64,000 bases of DNA, from NCBI GenBank assembly GCA_949128115.1, contig OX421966.1, positions 63,485,416 through 63,549,415 on the forward strand, in the 5' to 3' direction. How positions within the stretch are numbered: position 1 is the stretch's first letter; each line of letters opens with the position of its first letter. Shown here one piece after another: positions 22,875 through 32,369 of the stretch. Source of the stretch: Anaspis maculata. Lineage: Eukaryota > Arthropoda > Insecta > Coleoptera > Scraptiidae. Under the pieces are notes generated by a model, which saw only the letters and a program-made list of their open reading frames with translations, made no database searches and was not told where the DNA came from. The translations under genes were made by a program, and so were the position numbers.

Positions 22875-24422
22875 CAGTGGCGTAACTAGAGTGGGGGGTT
22901 CGGGGTCAAAACCCCTCCCTTAGTCATCGATTTTCCTGAAAAAATTTAGAATGTCGCGCGTTTTTGTTCGCTTTGCTCGCATTATAGTCCAGTCACTATG
23001 TTCAAATAAAAAGTATTAACTTCGGAAAAATTAGTAGAGGGTTGAAATTTTGTAAACATAATTCTTTGATAGTTTTGAATCACCTATGAAAAGTTCCCTG
23101 AAATCCGAGCTTAGAAACTTTGGATAATCGCCATCAAGTGTTGAAAAGGCGTTTTTTTGACGAAGAAGTCATTTCTTTGTAGCAAGATTGTTTTTTTTTG
23201 TGATTGAATGATTGCGTATTACCATCTTGACAATCACTATACCCTATTTCTACTTTTGTGTAGGTGGCGGATCCAGGATGGCGGCCAAGAAGTGAAAAAC
23301 AGTTGACTGTCTTATTTCCAAGAGTAGCAGACTTGAAAAATGTCGGATGATCGCATTTTATTTATGACATAATTCATAATGAAAATACCAAGTTATACTT
23401 CAATATCTGAAGAAATCACTGATTTTTTGAAAAAAGTTGAATTGTGAAAAATTTTCAGATTTTTCAGAATATTTCAAAAACGGTCAAAGGTATTTCGGAA
23501 CCGTTCCAGAATCTTCGTAAGCATAAAATTACGAGTATATAGGGTGATTTAAATGTCTTTAGCTGTTTCGATTCCTGAGTTTTTTTTTTATATTTCACTT
23601 CTCTCAACCTGCTGAATATGGCGTTTGCATGGGTATAGCTGATATTTACCCTGTAATTACATTTACAATTGATCAAAAACTAGTAAAAACATGATGTGCA
23701 AATATTTTTTGCATTGTGGCAATTTATTCAGACTGAATAACGGTAATACCAAACGCGCCGAGAAAAGAAATGAAGGAAAAATCTTCAAGAACCAAAATAG
23801 CTGAAGACATGAAAATTACCCTATATATTCGTTTATTTATGCTTACGAAGATATTGTGAACGGTTTCGAAATATCTTCGACTGTTTTTGAAATAATCTCA
23901 AAGAACTGAAAATTTTTCATAAGTGAACTTTTCTCAATAAATCAGAGATTTTTCGAGATATTCAAGTAAAACTTGGTATTTCTATGATAAATTGTGTCAG
24001 AAATAAAATGCAATCATCAGACATTTTTTAGGTCTTCTACTAATGAAAATAAGACAGTCAACTGTTTTTCCTTCTTAGCCGCCACCTTGGATCCGCCATC
24101 TACGCAAAAGTAGAAATAGTGTATGGCGATTGTCAAGATGGTAATACGCATTCATTCAATTACAAAAAGGACCATCTTGCAATAAAAAATGTCTTCTTCG
24201 CCGAAAAAACGACTTTTTAACACTTGATGGCGATTATTCAAAGTTCCTAAGCTCGGATTTTGAGGGACTTTTTACAGGCCGTTCATGACAATCAAGAGAA
24301 TGCGTGTACAAAATTTCAACCCTCTACTAATTTTTTCGAAGCAGAAAGACATAGTGACTGGACTATTTTTGCATATTTTCCAGTCGTGACCCCCCCATTG
24401 GACACTTCTAGTTACGCCACTG
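22875..24422. mobile_element. hAT-type foldback with perfect 8-bp target duplication
   Basis: Ends are CAGTGGCGTAACTAGA and its complement. GCTCCAAG stands immediately outside each end (22867-22874 and 24423-24430). The 8-bp duplication and a CAGTGGCG-type terminus fit the hAT superfamily. The arms (about 770 bp) pair throughout, for example AGTGACTGGACTAT and its mirror, and CACTTGATGGCGATTATTC. No transposase is present. Without the insert the surrounding GGGCTCCAAG / TATCACATCAGGGCACAAGG array text reads continuously. Confidence 0.9.
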
Positions 24423-25796
24423 GCTCCAAGTATCACATCAGGGCACAAGGTGCTTACCTCGGTGCTTACTCATGCTCCGGAAGTCTCGAAAAGATGCAAG
24501 GGGGCTCAGCAGGGCTTCAAAAGACGTTGAAGAAACAAGGGGGCCAAATGGAACCATGTGTAACACAAGAAGGCATCAGAAAGAAGCTTACTGAAAATCT
24601 GAGAGTCTTTGAAAAGCACAAGGGGGCTGATAAGAGCTCCAAACGACACATGAGGACACAAGAGTCCCCAATAGAGATCCAAATGCTACGGAAAAATGAA
24701 AGCAGTAAGGCTTCAAACGATACTGAAGACACAATGGGGCCCATTGGAGCTCTACATAACAATGAAGGAAAAAAAGGGGGCTTACTGGTACTCTGGAAAC
24801 CAATAAAAACATATTAGGCTCTATTTCGAGCTCTGAACTACACTTGAGGACACAAGAGGGTCCGATAGGGCTCCGAATATCACATCAAGACACAACGCAC
24901 TTATGCTCCGAAAGTCTCGGAAAGGTGTGAGGGGGCTCAGCAGGGCTTCAAAAGACATTGAAGAAACAAGGGGCCCAATGGAGCTCTGGATAACAAGTTC
25001 GCAACAGGGGACTAACTAGGGTTCCAAACTACACTTCAGACACAAGGGGCCCGATATATTTAGTTCCGAAAGCTATAGAAAAAACATTAAGGGAGGCCCA
25101 ATGAAGCTATATAATAGAAGAAGACAAAAGGGGGTTACTGGAATAATCATTTTCATGAAAAAACCTGATGGGGCTCATCGGTGCTCCAAATTATAATTGA
25201 AAATACAAAGAGGACCCAATTTGGGGCCGAATATCACATAAAGGCACAAGGGGCTTACTAGTGCTCGGAAAGCCTCGGAAAAGTGCAAAGGGATTCAACA
25301 GAGCTTCGAAGAGTACCTATTGAAAACACAGGGGGGCCCAATGGAGCTCTGTGTGACAAAATAACTTGAAATTGGACTTACCGGTGCCTGTTCCGGAAGT
25401 CATGAAAAAACATAATGAAGCCCAACAGGGCTCTCAACATGACATGATGGCACACCGCTGCTTGCTGCTTCGAAAATCATGGAAAATGCAAGGGAACTCA
25501 GCGCAGGACTTTGAATTTTAATTAAGACAGAATGAGGACGATACTTTAGAGGACAATGAATAAACTCGTTATCGGGTGGGTCTAAAATTCTATATTTATA
25601 TCTAAATATATATTCTATAATCTATCATCTATATCTTTGCCCGGGACATCATTGACGGGGATATCTTTGGCCTGGGATATTTTGTCGCGTAGATATTTGT
25701 GGCTAGGATATTATTGGCGGGGATATTTTTGGCTGGGATATTATTGCCGGGATATTTGTGGTGGGATATTTTTGGCTGGGATATTTTGTCGCCGCA

Positions 25797-26167
25797 CCAC
25801 TAAGCAAGCAGTTCAGCACAGTCAACAGGACCGTTGACTCAACAGAGTGAACATGCCATGCACTCTGAAATTAAGGTACCTCAAGAACTTCCTTTCAACT
25901 GGCAACAACAGAATCAGATTGACATGTTCTTGCTTTTGGTGTATAGGTGACAGGTATACCATCATATTATTATGAAATTCCGACATTTTCATGAAATCAT
26001 TTGAATTCTTTTCAAGTGAGAATATAAACTGAAATGGAACTGAAATTAAATTGCTCCCGGTATACCAGCCTATTCTATATGCGGAAGGAGACACTGTAAT
26101 TCAGCTTATTAAGAATGTAATCAAAAGTTCACTTCCTCTGAAAATTACACCAAGGTTAACCAAAATC
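25797..26167. other. Intergenic, nothing recognised
   Basis: A 90-aa minus-strand frame (25822-26094) has no recognisable domain. No repeat structure seen. Confidence 0.45.
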
Positions 26168-26169
26168 TA

Positions 26170-27249
26170 CCGGGTGATCATTTGAAAACTATCCACCTGC
26201 AATAACTCCCGATTCCTAGTGAATATTTTTTTGAGCAAAAACAGGTCGATTTTTATATCGAGGGAGACAACCAAAACATATATTGGCAAATTTCTATATT
26301 CACCCCCCTCGCCCCCACTCACCCCAACTTTGAAATTTCAAATGACACTACCCACCTTGCGATACATCAAATTGAAGGAAATTAAATTTTCTTTCTGGAA
26401 AAAATATTTTGAAATTTTTTAACCCCACCCCCTTTTCCCTGAAAAATCTTTGACGGTCCCATTTTATATTCTGGACCCCTCATTTTTTTCTCAATTTAGT
26501 TGGCGTCATCCTAGATAGCATCAAAGAAGAAAATTTTTGGTGGAAAAAGTGCTACCCAAATTCCCCCCTTTGCTCTCCCCCACCTCAACTCCCAAATTTC
26601 ACAAAACACCACCCACTTTGTGATACATCAAATTAAAGGGAATTGAATTCTATTTCCGAAAATAGTTTTTTCGAAATTTTCTACCCCTCCCCCAATAAAT
26701 TGGTCATTTGGAGTATTCTGAAGGGGGGGGGGAGGGCTTTAAAAATTGTGAAAAAATCTTTTTCAGGAAGAGAATTCAATTTCCTTTAATTTGATGTATT
26801 ACAAAGTGGGTATTGACATTTTAAATTTTTGAGGTCAGGTGGGGGGAGCGAAGGGGTTAATTTGGGTGGCACTTTTTTCATAGAAAATTTTCTCTTTTGA
26901 TGCTGTGCAGGATGACGTTTACTGTATTGAAGGGAAATGGAGGTCAAGAATATTAACTTGGACACTCAGAGAATTTTAGGAAGAACAGGGGGTGAGGTTG
27001 AAAAATTTTAAAATATTTTTTTTAGAAAGAGAATTTCATCCTCTTTAATTTGACGTATCGCAAGGTAGGTAGTGTGATTTGAAATTTCAAAGTGGGGGTG
27101 AGTGGGGGCGAGGGAGCTCAAGATATAAATTCTCCAATGTAAGTTTTAGATGTCCCCCTCGATATGAAAATGACCTGTTTTTGCTCAAAGACATTTGCAC
27201 TAGGAATCGGGAGATATTGCAGGTGGATAGTTTTCAAATGATCACCCGG
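26170..27249. mobile_element. TA-flanked foldback, CCGGGTGATCATTTGAAAAC termini
   Basis: CCGGGTGATCATTTGAAAAC at the left and its exact complement at the right, TA outside both (26168-26169, 27250-27251). Arms of about 500 bp pair throughout. A second, truncated copy of the same element lies at 50870-51735. Shares internal blocks with 1874-2902. No coding capacity. Confidence 0.88.
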
Positions 27250-27508
27250 TATATATTTTTTCATAAATTGTTCAATAGGTCTGCTTATCACATAAGTCTG
27301 TATATCAACACTTTGGTGATAATGGGTGCCTACCAAACAGATCATTCGGCCGCTAAATTCAAATGCACATAAAATATTGACAGTATGCCATCATCGGCAC
27401 CATGCTGTCATAGGGCACTTTCTCCTACCTTGTGCTGGATTCAAAATAGCGCAAAAGACAAAGTGCTTTTTCTACTAGGCGGATTTTGAGTAGCAAATAT
27501 AAACGAAC

Positions 27509-27708
27509 ATGGAGCAGCTTGTAGCCCAACGAACAGATAGTCTAGTCAAATCAAGCAAAAATCGGCCAAAGCCCGAAATAAATTTGCAAGTTGACGAAAT
27601 TTGGTGGATCGATGCAGGATTTAATTTGGAAAAATATAAGTAATGAAATTCTCAGAAATTTCAAGGCGTGGATTTTTTTTCAGGGCCAATCCAAGAGCAT
27701 CACTTTGA
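27509..27708 (+). CDS. Possible 52-residue two-exon gene
   Basis: ATG at 27509 in good context (AACGAACATGG) opens a frame with DEIWWIDAGFNLEKYK. It stops at TAA unless a donor GTAATG at 27640 is joined to an acceptor TTTTTTTCAG ending at 27683, which adds ANPRASL and then TGA. The 44-nt intron is short for an insect. I recognise no family. Composition is protein-like but evidence is slight, and the first frame may simply end as a 45-residue peptide. Confidence 0.2.
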
Positions 27709-28029
27709 GAGTTTCCGGCTTTTTCTGGATAACTTGCTAACTTACCACTTACCTTTGCAAAAAAATAAAAATAACCATCACTGTGGTAAAATCCAGCTCA
27801 ATAAACTTCCAAGAGACCAGTACCCAACTCACGAGTACTAATTGCCGACAAAGAAATTGAAAATCTTGAGTGAGAACTAGGCATAAAACTTGAAAAAAAA
27901 CATATACATTTTTCACTGTTTTAAAATCCAATTTCACAAGGAAACACTGACTATAGAAACTCAATCAAATCAAACTAGACTAAAATGTAAATTAAATGAA
28001 CACAATTGTTTCAGAAAAGTACCTAATAA

Positions 28030-28035
28030 TTTATT
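28030..28035 (-). terminator. Polyadenylation signal of LRR gene A
   Basis: TTTATT on the plus strand is AATAAA on the coding strand, about 38 nt after the TGA stop at 28073-28075, a normal distance for a short insect 3' UTR. Confidence 0.5.
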
Positions 28036-28072
28036 GTTGAAAATGATAAATACGGTAGGTACAAAATTATTA

Positions 28073-29806
28073 TCATGGAATACAATTCTCATGCATTGAA
28101 ATCGTTTCACGAGTATTATTACCAATGACATTTTTTGCAAACACCTTATAGTAAAGGATATACCCTACACAAGAAACTTGTATAGTGAGTAGAAATGCAG
28201 TTATTACGAGTATTAATGAAATTTTATAGTCGCAATCTTTGAATTCCACAGTGCTGGACATGAATTCTTCAGTTTTATTTTCATTTTGATCGTGACCGCT
28301 GTCGAATCGTCCTGTCTTGTTGTCTGCCAGTTCTTTTTGTTCGTCTCCATTTTCCGACAACGTTGAAGTTGAAGGTGCTTCTTCGGTGCAAAGAGTTCCA
28401 TTCAAGGTTTCTACGTCGGAAGAATCGCCATGCAAAACCGTTGCATTGGATTTTCCCACATCTTGAAAGCTCGTATTGTTTCCATTTTCATCCTGAACGG
28501 TGTCGAATCGTCCCTTCTTGTTGTTTGTTTGTTCCTTTTGTTCTTTTCCATTCTCCGACGACGTTAATGATGCTTCTACATTGCAGGGAATTCCATGTAA
28601 GTTTTCTACGTCGAAAGAATCGCCATGCACAACACTAACACCAGATTTTTCAAAGTCTTGATAAGTGACAGCCAGCACTCTGCACGTCCAAGGACTGTTG
28701 TGACTGAACGATATTTCACGTAAATTTTGAGAACGAAGCTTTACGTCTTCAAAATTCAAATCGATGTTATTGTGGTCGATGTAAAGCCTAACGAGCCCAA
28801 CAAGCGGGCTCACTTCGAGTAGAATGCTGGTGAGTTGGTTGTGTTGCACATACAAATTTTGTAAATGGATCAGTTTGCTGAAAGTCCCAAATCTGAAATG
28901 GGTAATGTGGTTGTATGACAAATCCAAAGTGGTTAGTTGGTTCGCATTTAGAAAGGAATCTATTGGAACGGAACTCAAACTGGTGTTTTTCAAATATAGC
29001 TCGCGTAATTCGACCATCCCTTTGAAGGGATTTCTTTTCAGAACTGATACCGGATTATGGCTAATATTTAAAATTTCCATTTTCGTACCAAACTCTGATG
29101 TTGTCCAGTTTTGTATGAAGTTTCGAGAAAAATCTGCGATTTTAACACTTGGAAATTTGGAAAAGTCGACGGTTTCCACTCGACTGCAAGATATGTTCAG
29201 TTTGATTAGTTCTTTGTTCGCAAAATCGTAATTAAATTCTCTAATTGACGTGTTGCTCAAGTATAGCGTTTGTAAATTCGTCAAGCTGGACTTGCTGAAA
29301 TTTTCGAGCACTTCAATTGGATTACCAGAAAGATCCAAGTGTGTGAATTTTCTCAATGAGTCGAACATTGCAACGTTAATCTTGGTCACGTTATTGTTTC
29401 TTAAACTCAGGAGTGTCAAATCTAAGTTATTTTTAAATGTATCATCAAAAATTTTTGTGATTTCATTTTTATCTAGATACACATCTTTCAGTTCGGCTAA
29501 ATTGCCGAAGGCTCCGATTTGTACGATTCCAATATGATTGTCTTCTAAGAATAATCTTTTAATTTCCGGAAATTGTGTAAAAAAATTTGCCGGGAATGTT
29601 GGGAAGCTTGAATTTGTAATTGTAAACTCATTTCCTTGATATCTATTAGGTTCTGGATAACCTTCGTTTTTCAAGTCGGTTTGTGGTGATATTTCAGAAC
29701 AATTGTGTGTCCAACCATCTTTATCGTTATGTTTATAAGAACAAGTTGTCTCAATTTGTGGCCACAACCAAGCAAACCACACACACAAAAAAACAACCCT
29801 GTCCAT
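28073..29806 (-). CDS. LRR single-pass membrane protein (paralogue A)
   Basis: 577 residues. Residues 1-22 (MDRVVFLCVWFAWLWPQIET) are a signal peptide, then a cysteine-bearing N-terminal cap. About 13 leucine-rich repeats follow at roughly 75-390 (LFLEDNHI, VYLDKNEI, LSLRNNNV, LDLSGNPI and so on). An LRR C-terminal cap follows (NSPWTCRVL ... GIPCNVEA). A polar stalk at about 430-520 contains two copies of a ~70-residue unit (HGDSFDVENLHG / HGDSSDVETLNG). A membrane span (LILVITAFLLTIQVSCVGYI) and a short cytoplasmic tail without a TIR domain end it. Many NxS/T sites suggest glycosylation. It is probably a cell-surface recognition or adhesion protein; ligand unknown. The ATG at 29804-29806 is conserved in copy B. 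A 61-nt intron lies just upstream. Confidence 0.9.
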   Translation of the reverse strand: MDRVVFLCVWFAWLWPQIETTCSYKHNDKDGWTHNCSEISPQTDLKNEGYPEPNRYQGNEFTITNSSFPTFPANFFTQFPEIKRLFLEDNHIGIVQIGAFGNLAELKDVYLDKNEITKIFDDTFKNNLDLTLLSLRNNNVTKINVAMFDSLRKFTHLDLSGNPIEVLENFSKSSLTNLQTLYLSNTSIREFNYDFANKELIKLNISCSRVETVDFSKFPSVKIADFSRNFIQNWTTSEFGTKMEILNISHNPVSVLKRNPFKGMVELRELYLKNTSLSSVPIDSFLNANQLTTLDLSYNHITHFRFGTFSKLIHLQNLYVQHNQLTSILLEVSPLVGLVRLYIDHNNIDLNFEDVKLRSQNLREISFSHNSPWTCRVLAVTYQDFEKSGVSVVHGDSFDVENLHGIPCNVEASLTSSENGKEQKEQTNNKKGRFDTVQDENGNNTSFQDVGKSNATVLHGDSSDVETLNGTLCTEEAPSTSTLSENGDEQKELADNKTGRFDSGHDQNENKTEEFMSSTVEFKDCDYKISLILVITAFLLTIQVSCVGYILYYKVFAKNVIGNNTRETISMHENCIP

Positions 29807-29816
29807 GTCAACAAAT

Positions 29817-29877
29817 CTGAAAAGAAATACTCGATAATTTTTAGTTTTCCACCACTCACTGAAATTCTGTTCTCACC
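29817..29877 (-). other. 5'-UTR intron of LRR gene A
   Basis: On the minus strand ACTCCAG|GTGAGA opens and TTTCTTTTCAG|ATTTGTTGAC closes a 61-nt intron that ends 10 nt before the ATG. The same intron exists in copy B (47737-47796, donor GTAAAAAC). In copy A an upstream ATG in the first exon would be in frame after splicing and add 11 residues (MSSIIDSRFVD); copy B has ATA there, so the downstream ATG is preferred. Confidence 0.7.
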
Positions 29878-30022
29878 TGGAGTCTATGATAGAACTCATT
29901 TGAATAAAGAAAAAAAGTCTGACCACTTCCTCCAGTGTTTTGAAATCAACTGATGTGTTTGGTTTCGAGTGTAGTTCGAATAATCACATTTCACGGAATA
30001 CGATAACTTGACGCTCTCGATA

Positions 30023-30624
30023 CGGGGTGATTCACAAACGATGCGGCAATAAAAGACATCACCTTGGAAAAAATACTTTGACCAAATAGCATCACAGTTT
30101 CAAACAACGGTTATATTCTTCAAGTCCGGTCCTGTTTTTTTTTTGTCTCTTTGTCAACTGTTGGGCAGCGCAGATTGATGCAAGAAAAAATTTTGAACTA
30201 TCTTTGGTGTCTTCTTGTGCCGTTCAAGTCAAAAGTGGGTCCCAATCCTTTGGTATATTCAAGTGTCGTTTGTTGCTCCCTTGTGTTCTCAGTAGCTTTT
30301 GGAACTCCTTTATGTTCATCCCTTGGACGTATTTTTGCTAACTCTCTTATGTGCGGCTCCTTTATGTGGTTTGATAATGATACCATCGTCTCGTGGTCTC
30401 TTTCTGCCGTTTAAAGCACTGATGGGGTCCCCACTTGTGATCTTTTTGAAGCTATCAGATTTTGCCATTTCTGGTCAAAGAGGCGCCCTTGTATCTTATA
30501 GGTTTGATTGAAGCCCATCGGCCCCCTGGAGTCAACGGGTGTCTCTTAAAGCCCCATTCAGCCATTCTTTTCAATGTCCTCTATCTAGCATTAAGCGGTG
30601 TGGCATTGTTTGTGAATCACCCTG
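30023..30624. mobile_element. TA-flanked terminal-repeat element, copy A
   Basis: CGGGGTGATTCACAAACGAT at the left and ATTGTTTGTGAATCACCCTG at the right are inverse, with TA at 30021-30022 and 30625-30626. The interior contains degenerate CCTTGTGT/AAGGG words like those of the 21-25 kb array. Copies are at 47942-48540 and 55718-56344. The 87-aa frame inside is not a gene. Confidence 0.65.
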
Positions 30625-31027
30625 TATATTATAATACAAGGGAGCAGTGCTGACTAATAGACAATGCTTATAGAGAAGTATCTGAGGAATTATCTGCAAT
30701 TTCATATCACTGGGAACTGGGATGAATATTATTCTGTTAACAATGACAACGTATCATGCGTCGATATGAACAGGAAGTTTTATACAAAGCAAAATGCTAA
30801 TCTATAGTTAAACCTGCAGTCTCGTAACTTTTTCAGATAATACTCAGCTTACTCCTTCAATTGATGACAATTATTATTTTATTGTTCTCATCAAGTTCTA
30901 GCTCATTGACAAAAGCACTTTTGTGATTCACACACTGTGTACACTAGTATTATTTTAGCCCAAGACGTCGACGCAACTTGCGTGTAAGCAATTATTGAGC
31001 ATCGACTCTACAAACTTAGCATTATAT

Positions 31028-31330
31028 TTTTACGAGCGGCGATCCCGTGCATCCGGTCAACACGCGATCTTTCTGGATTCTTCCATCCATCATGTAGCAG
31101 TGTAGATTCAAGTGGGTGCTCTGGACGTTTCCAGAAGTATATGCGATGGCTTGGCATTGGGAACTTTCAACGCTCGATCAAGACACATCTGTCCATTTTG
31201 GCGGAGGTGTACAGATTCCAGAACACACGGAAAGCACGCGAAAGGTGTGTGCGATTATTCAGGAGTCGTCTAGAAACCGCATATGCCGGGCTGTCATACT
31301 CAGTTGTGTTTGCACTTTTGTCTTTGTGAT
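31028..31330. repeat. Dispersed repeat X, copy 1
   Basis: TACGAGCGGCGATCCCGTGC, then AACACGCGATCTTTCTGGA, then CGCTCGATCAAGACACATCT and ATTATTCAGGAGTCGTCTAG. The same order of words occurs in two interrupted copies (37036-37690 and 38393-40760). Nature unknown; the minus strand has an open frame but no recognised domain. Confidence 0.6.
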
Positions 31331-32369
31331 CGAATTCAACTTTCACCTGTTCCAGAGCTGTGCCACGCCTCATACATACTAGCGTCTTGTATTCTAGGAT
31401 ATTGCAGACATGTTCCGAAGAGGTCACGAAGATTCTCGTTGCTTCCGTTATTCCGGCACATTTCAACATATGTTGCTAGTAATTCAAGAGAGCTCTGAAG
31501 AAGCCTGTTGGCTGAGTGAATAAGGTCAACCCGAAGAAGTTGACTATTCCTTCTGAAACTTTCCCCAGTTCATCTCTATTTTTGGCATTTCGTGGCTGTA
31601 GGTATGCGAAGATGTTATGCAAAGGCAATTCGATAACAATGCTGAGGGTATAAAAAAGATAATCAAGCCTATTCTGAATGGTAATGAAATTTGGCAGTGT
31701 TGAAATGATTATTACTCGACTGTTGAACTGGAATTTATGGTATAATCAGCAGTAATATCACAGGTGCTAGATTTTCACGAGAATTTTGGCCAGGCGATCG
31801 CGAGTGCTGGTTGTAGCGATAAATGCCCGACTCCGTAAGAGAAGGGCATTCATCTAGGGACAACCAGCCCGAGGGAAACGCTTGGCCTAAATTGTCTGGA
31901 AAAATCTCGAGCACGAGTGATATTTTGATGATTATTGCAAAAACAAAACCCGAGGTGACAGCTGTCAGATTTTGTTGTTTACATCCATTTTATCCCGTTT
32001 CTATAGACAGTGGGATTTAGATAAGTGAATATTATCTTCACAGGTCTATTAATCAAGGGCGTTGTATGTAATAATCATTGAAATTGGTGGGATGGTGCGA
32101 TTCTCTAAAAAATTACATTCCATAAAGGCTCTGTTACGCTGTTATTACCTGGGCGACAGCCAATGGCTGACAGGAATCTTCACGTAACAAAGCGTTTATG
32201 GAATGTTATTTGTTACAGAATAGCACTATGAAATATCTGAAATATCTCTTAAACTGAAAACTTACTATTATAAAATCAACTCCACTGCTTTTGGATCCTT
32301 TTCACAAATTCAAAAACGCCAGTCGCTGCAAGCTGATCCTATATTTGGTTCCTGAGCACCTGTCTAAAG
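31331..32369. other. Intergenic with one small hairpin
   Basis: At 32111-32210 ATTCCATAAAGGCTCTGTTACG pairs with CGTAACAAAGCGTTTATGGAAT around a ~50-nt middle. No gene was recognised in the rest; the 65-aa frame at 31823 is unassigned. Confidence 0.45.

Larger units (their letters stand above)
20829..25796. repeat. Repeat complex bounded by inverted ~18-bp arrays
   Basis: Left boundary 20829-21040: about a dozen ~18-nt units such as AATATCCCAGCCAGA and GACGTCCCAGGGAAAA. Right boundary about 25640-25796: the same kind of unit inverted (GGATATTTTTGGCTG alternating with GGATATTATTGGCGG). Between them runs a degenerate array of GGGGGCCCAATGGAGCTC / CAAGGGGGCTCAGCAGGGCT text, with three longer direct repeats starting near 24473, 24904 and 25262. 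Two foldbacks (21249-22837, 22875-24422) interrupt it. The 175-aa and 185-aa frames are readings of repeats. Confidence 0.6.
27995..31027. repeat. Segmental duplication, copy A
   Basis: From about AACACAATTGTTTCAG (28004) to about ACAAACTTAGC (31018) this segment is colinear with copy B at about 45900-54745. It holds the intact LRR gene, its 5'-UTR intron, a TA-flanked element (30023-30624) and a downstream block. Copy B is the same with large insertions, so copy A supplies the empty sites for them. Confidence 0.85.

Noticed and set aside
24260..24817. 185-aa plus-strand ORF
   Set aside because: Starts inside a foldback arm and continues into a degenerate non-coding array.
28824..29537. Antisense ORFs within LRR gene A, and the same at 46849-47457
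   Set aside because: Shadows of a well-supported coding frame; the antisense frames exist in both paralogues because the sense sequence is conserved.
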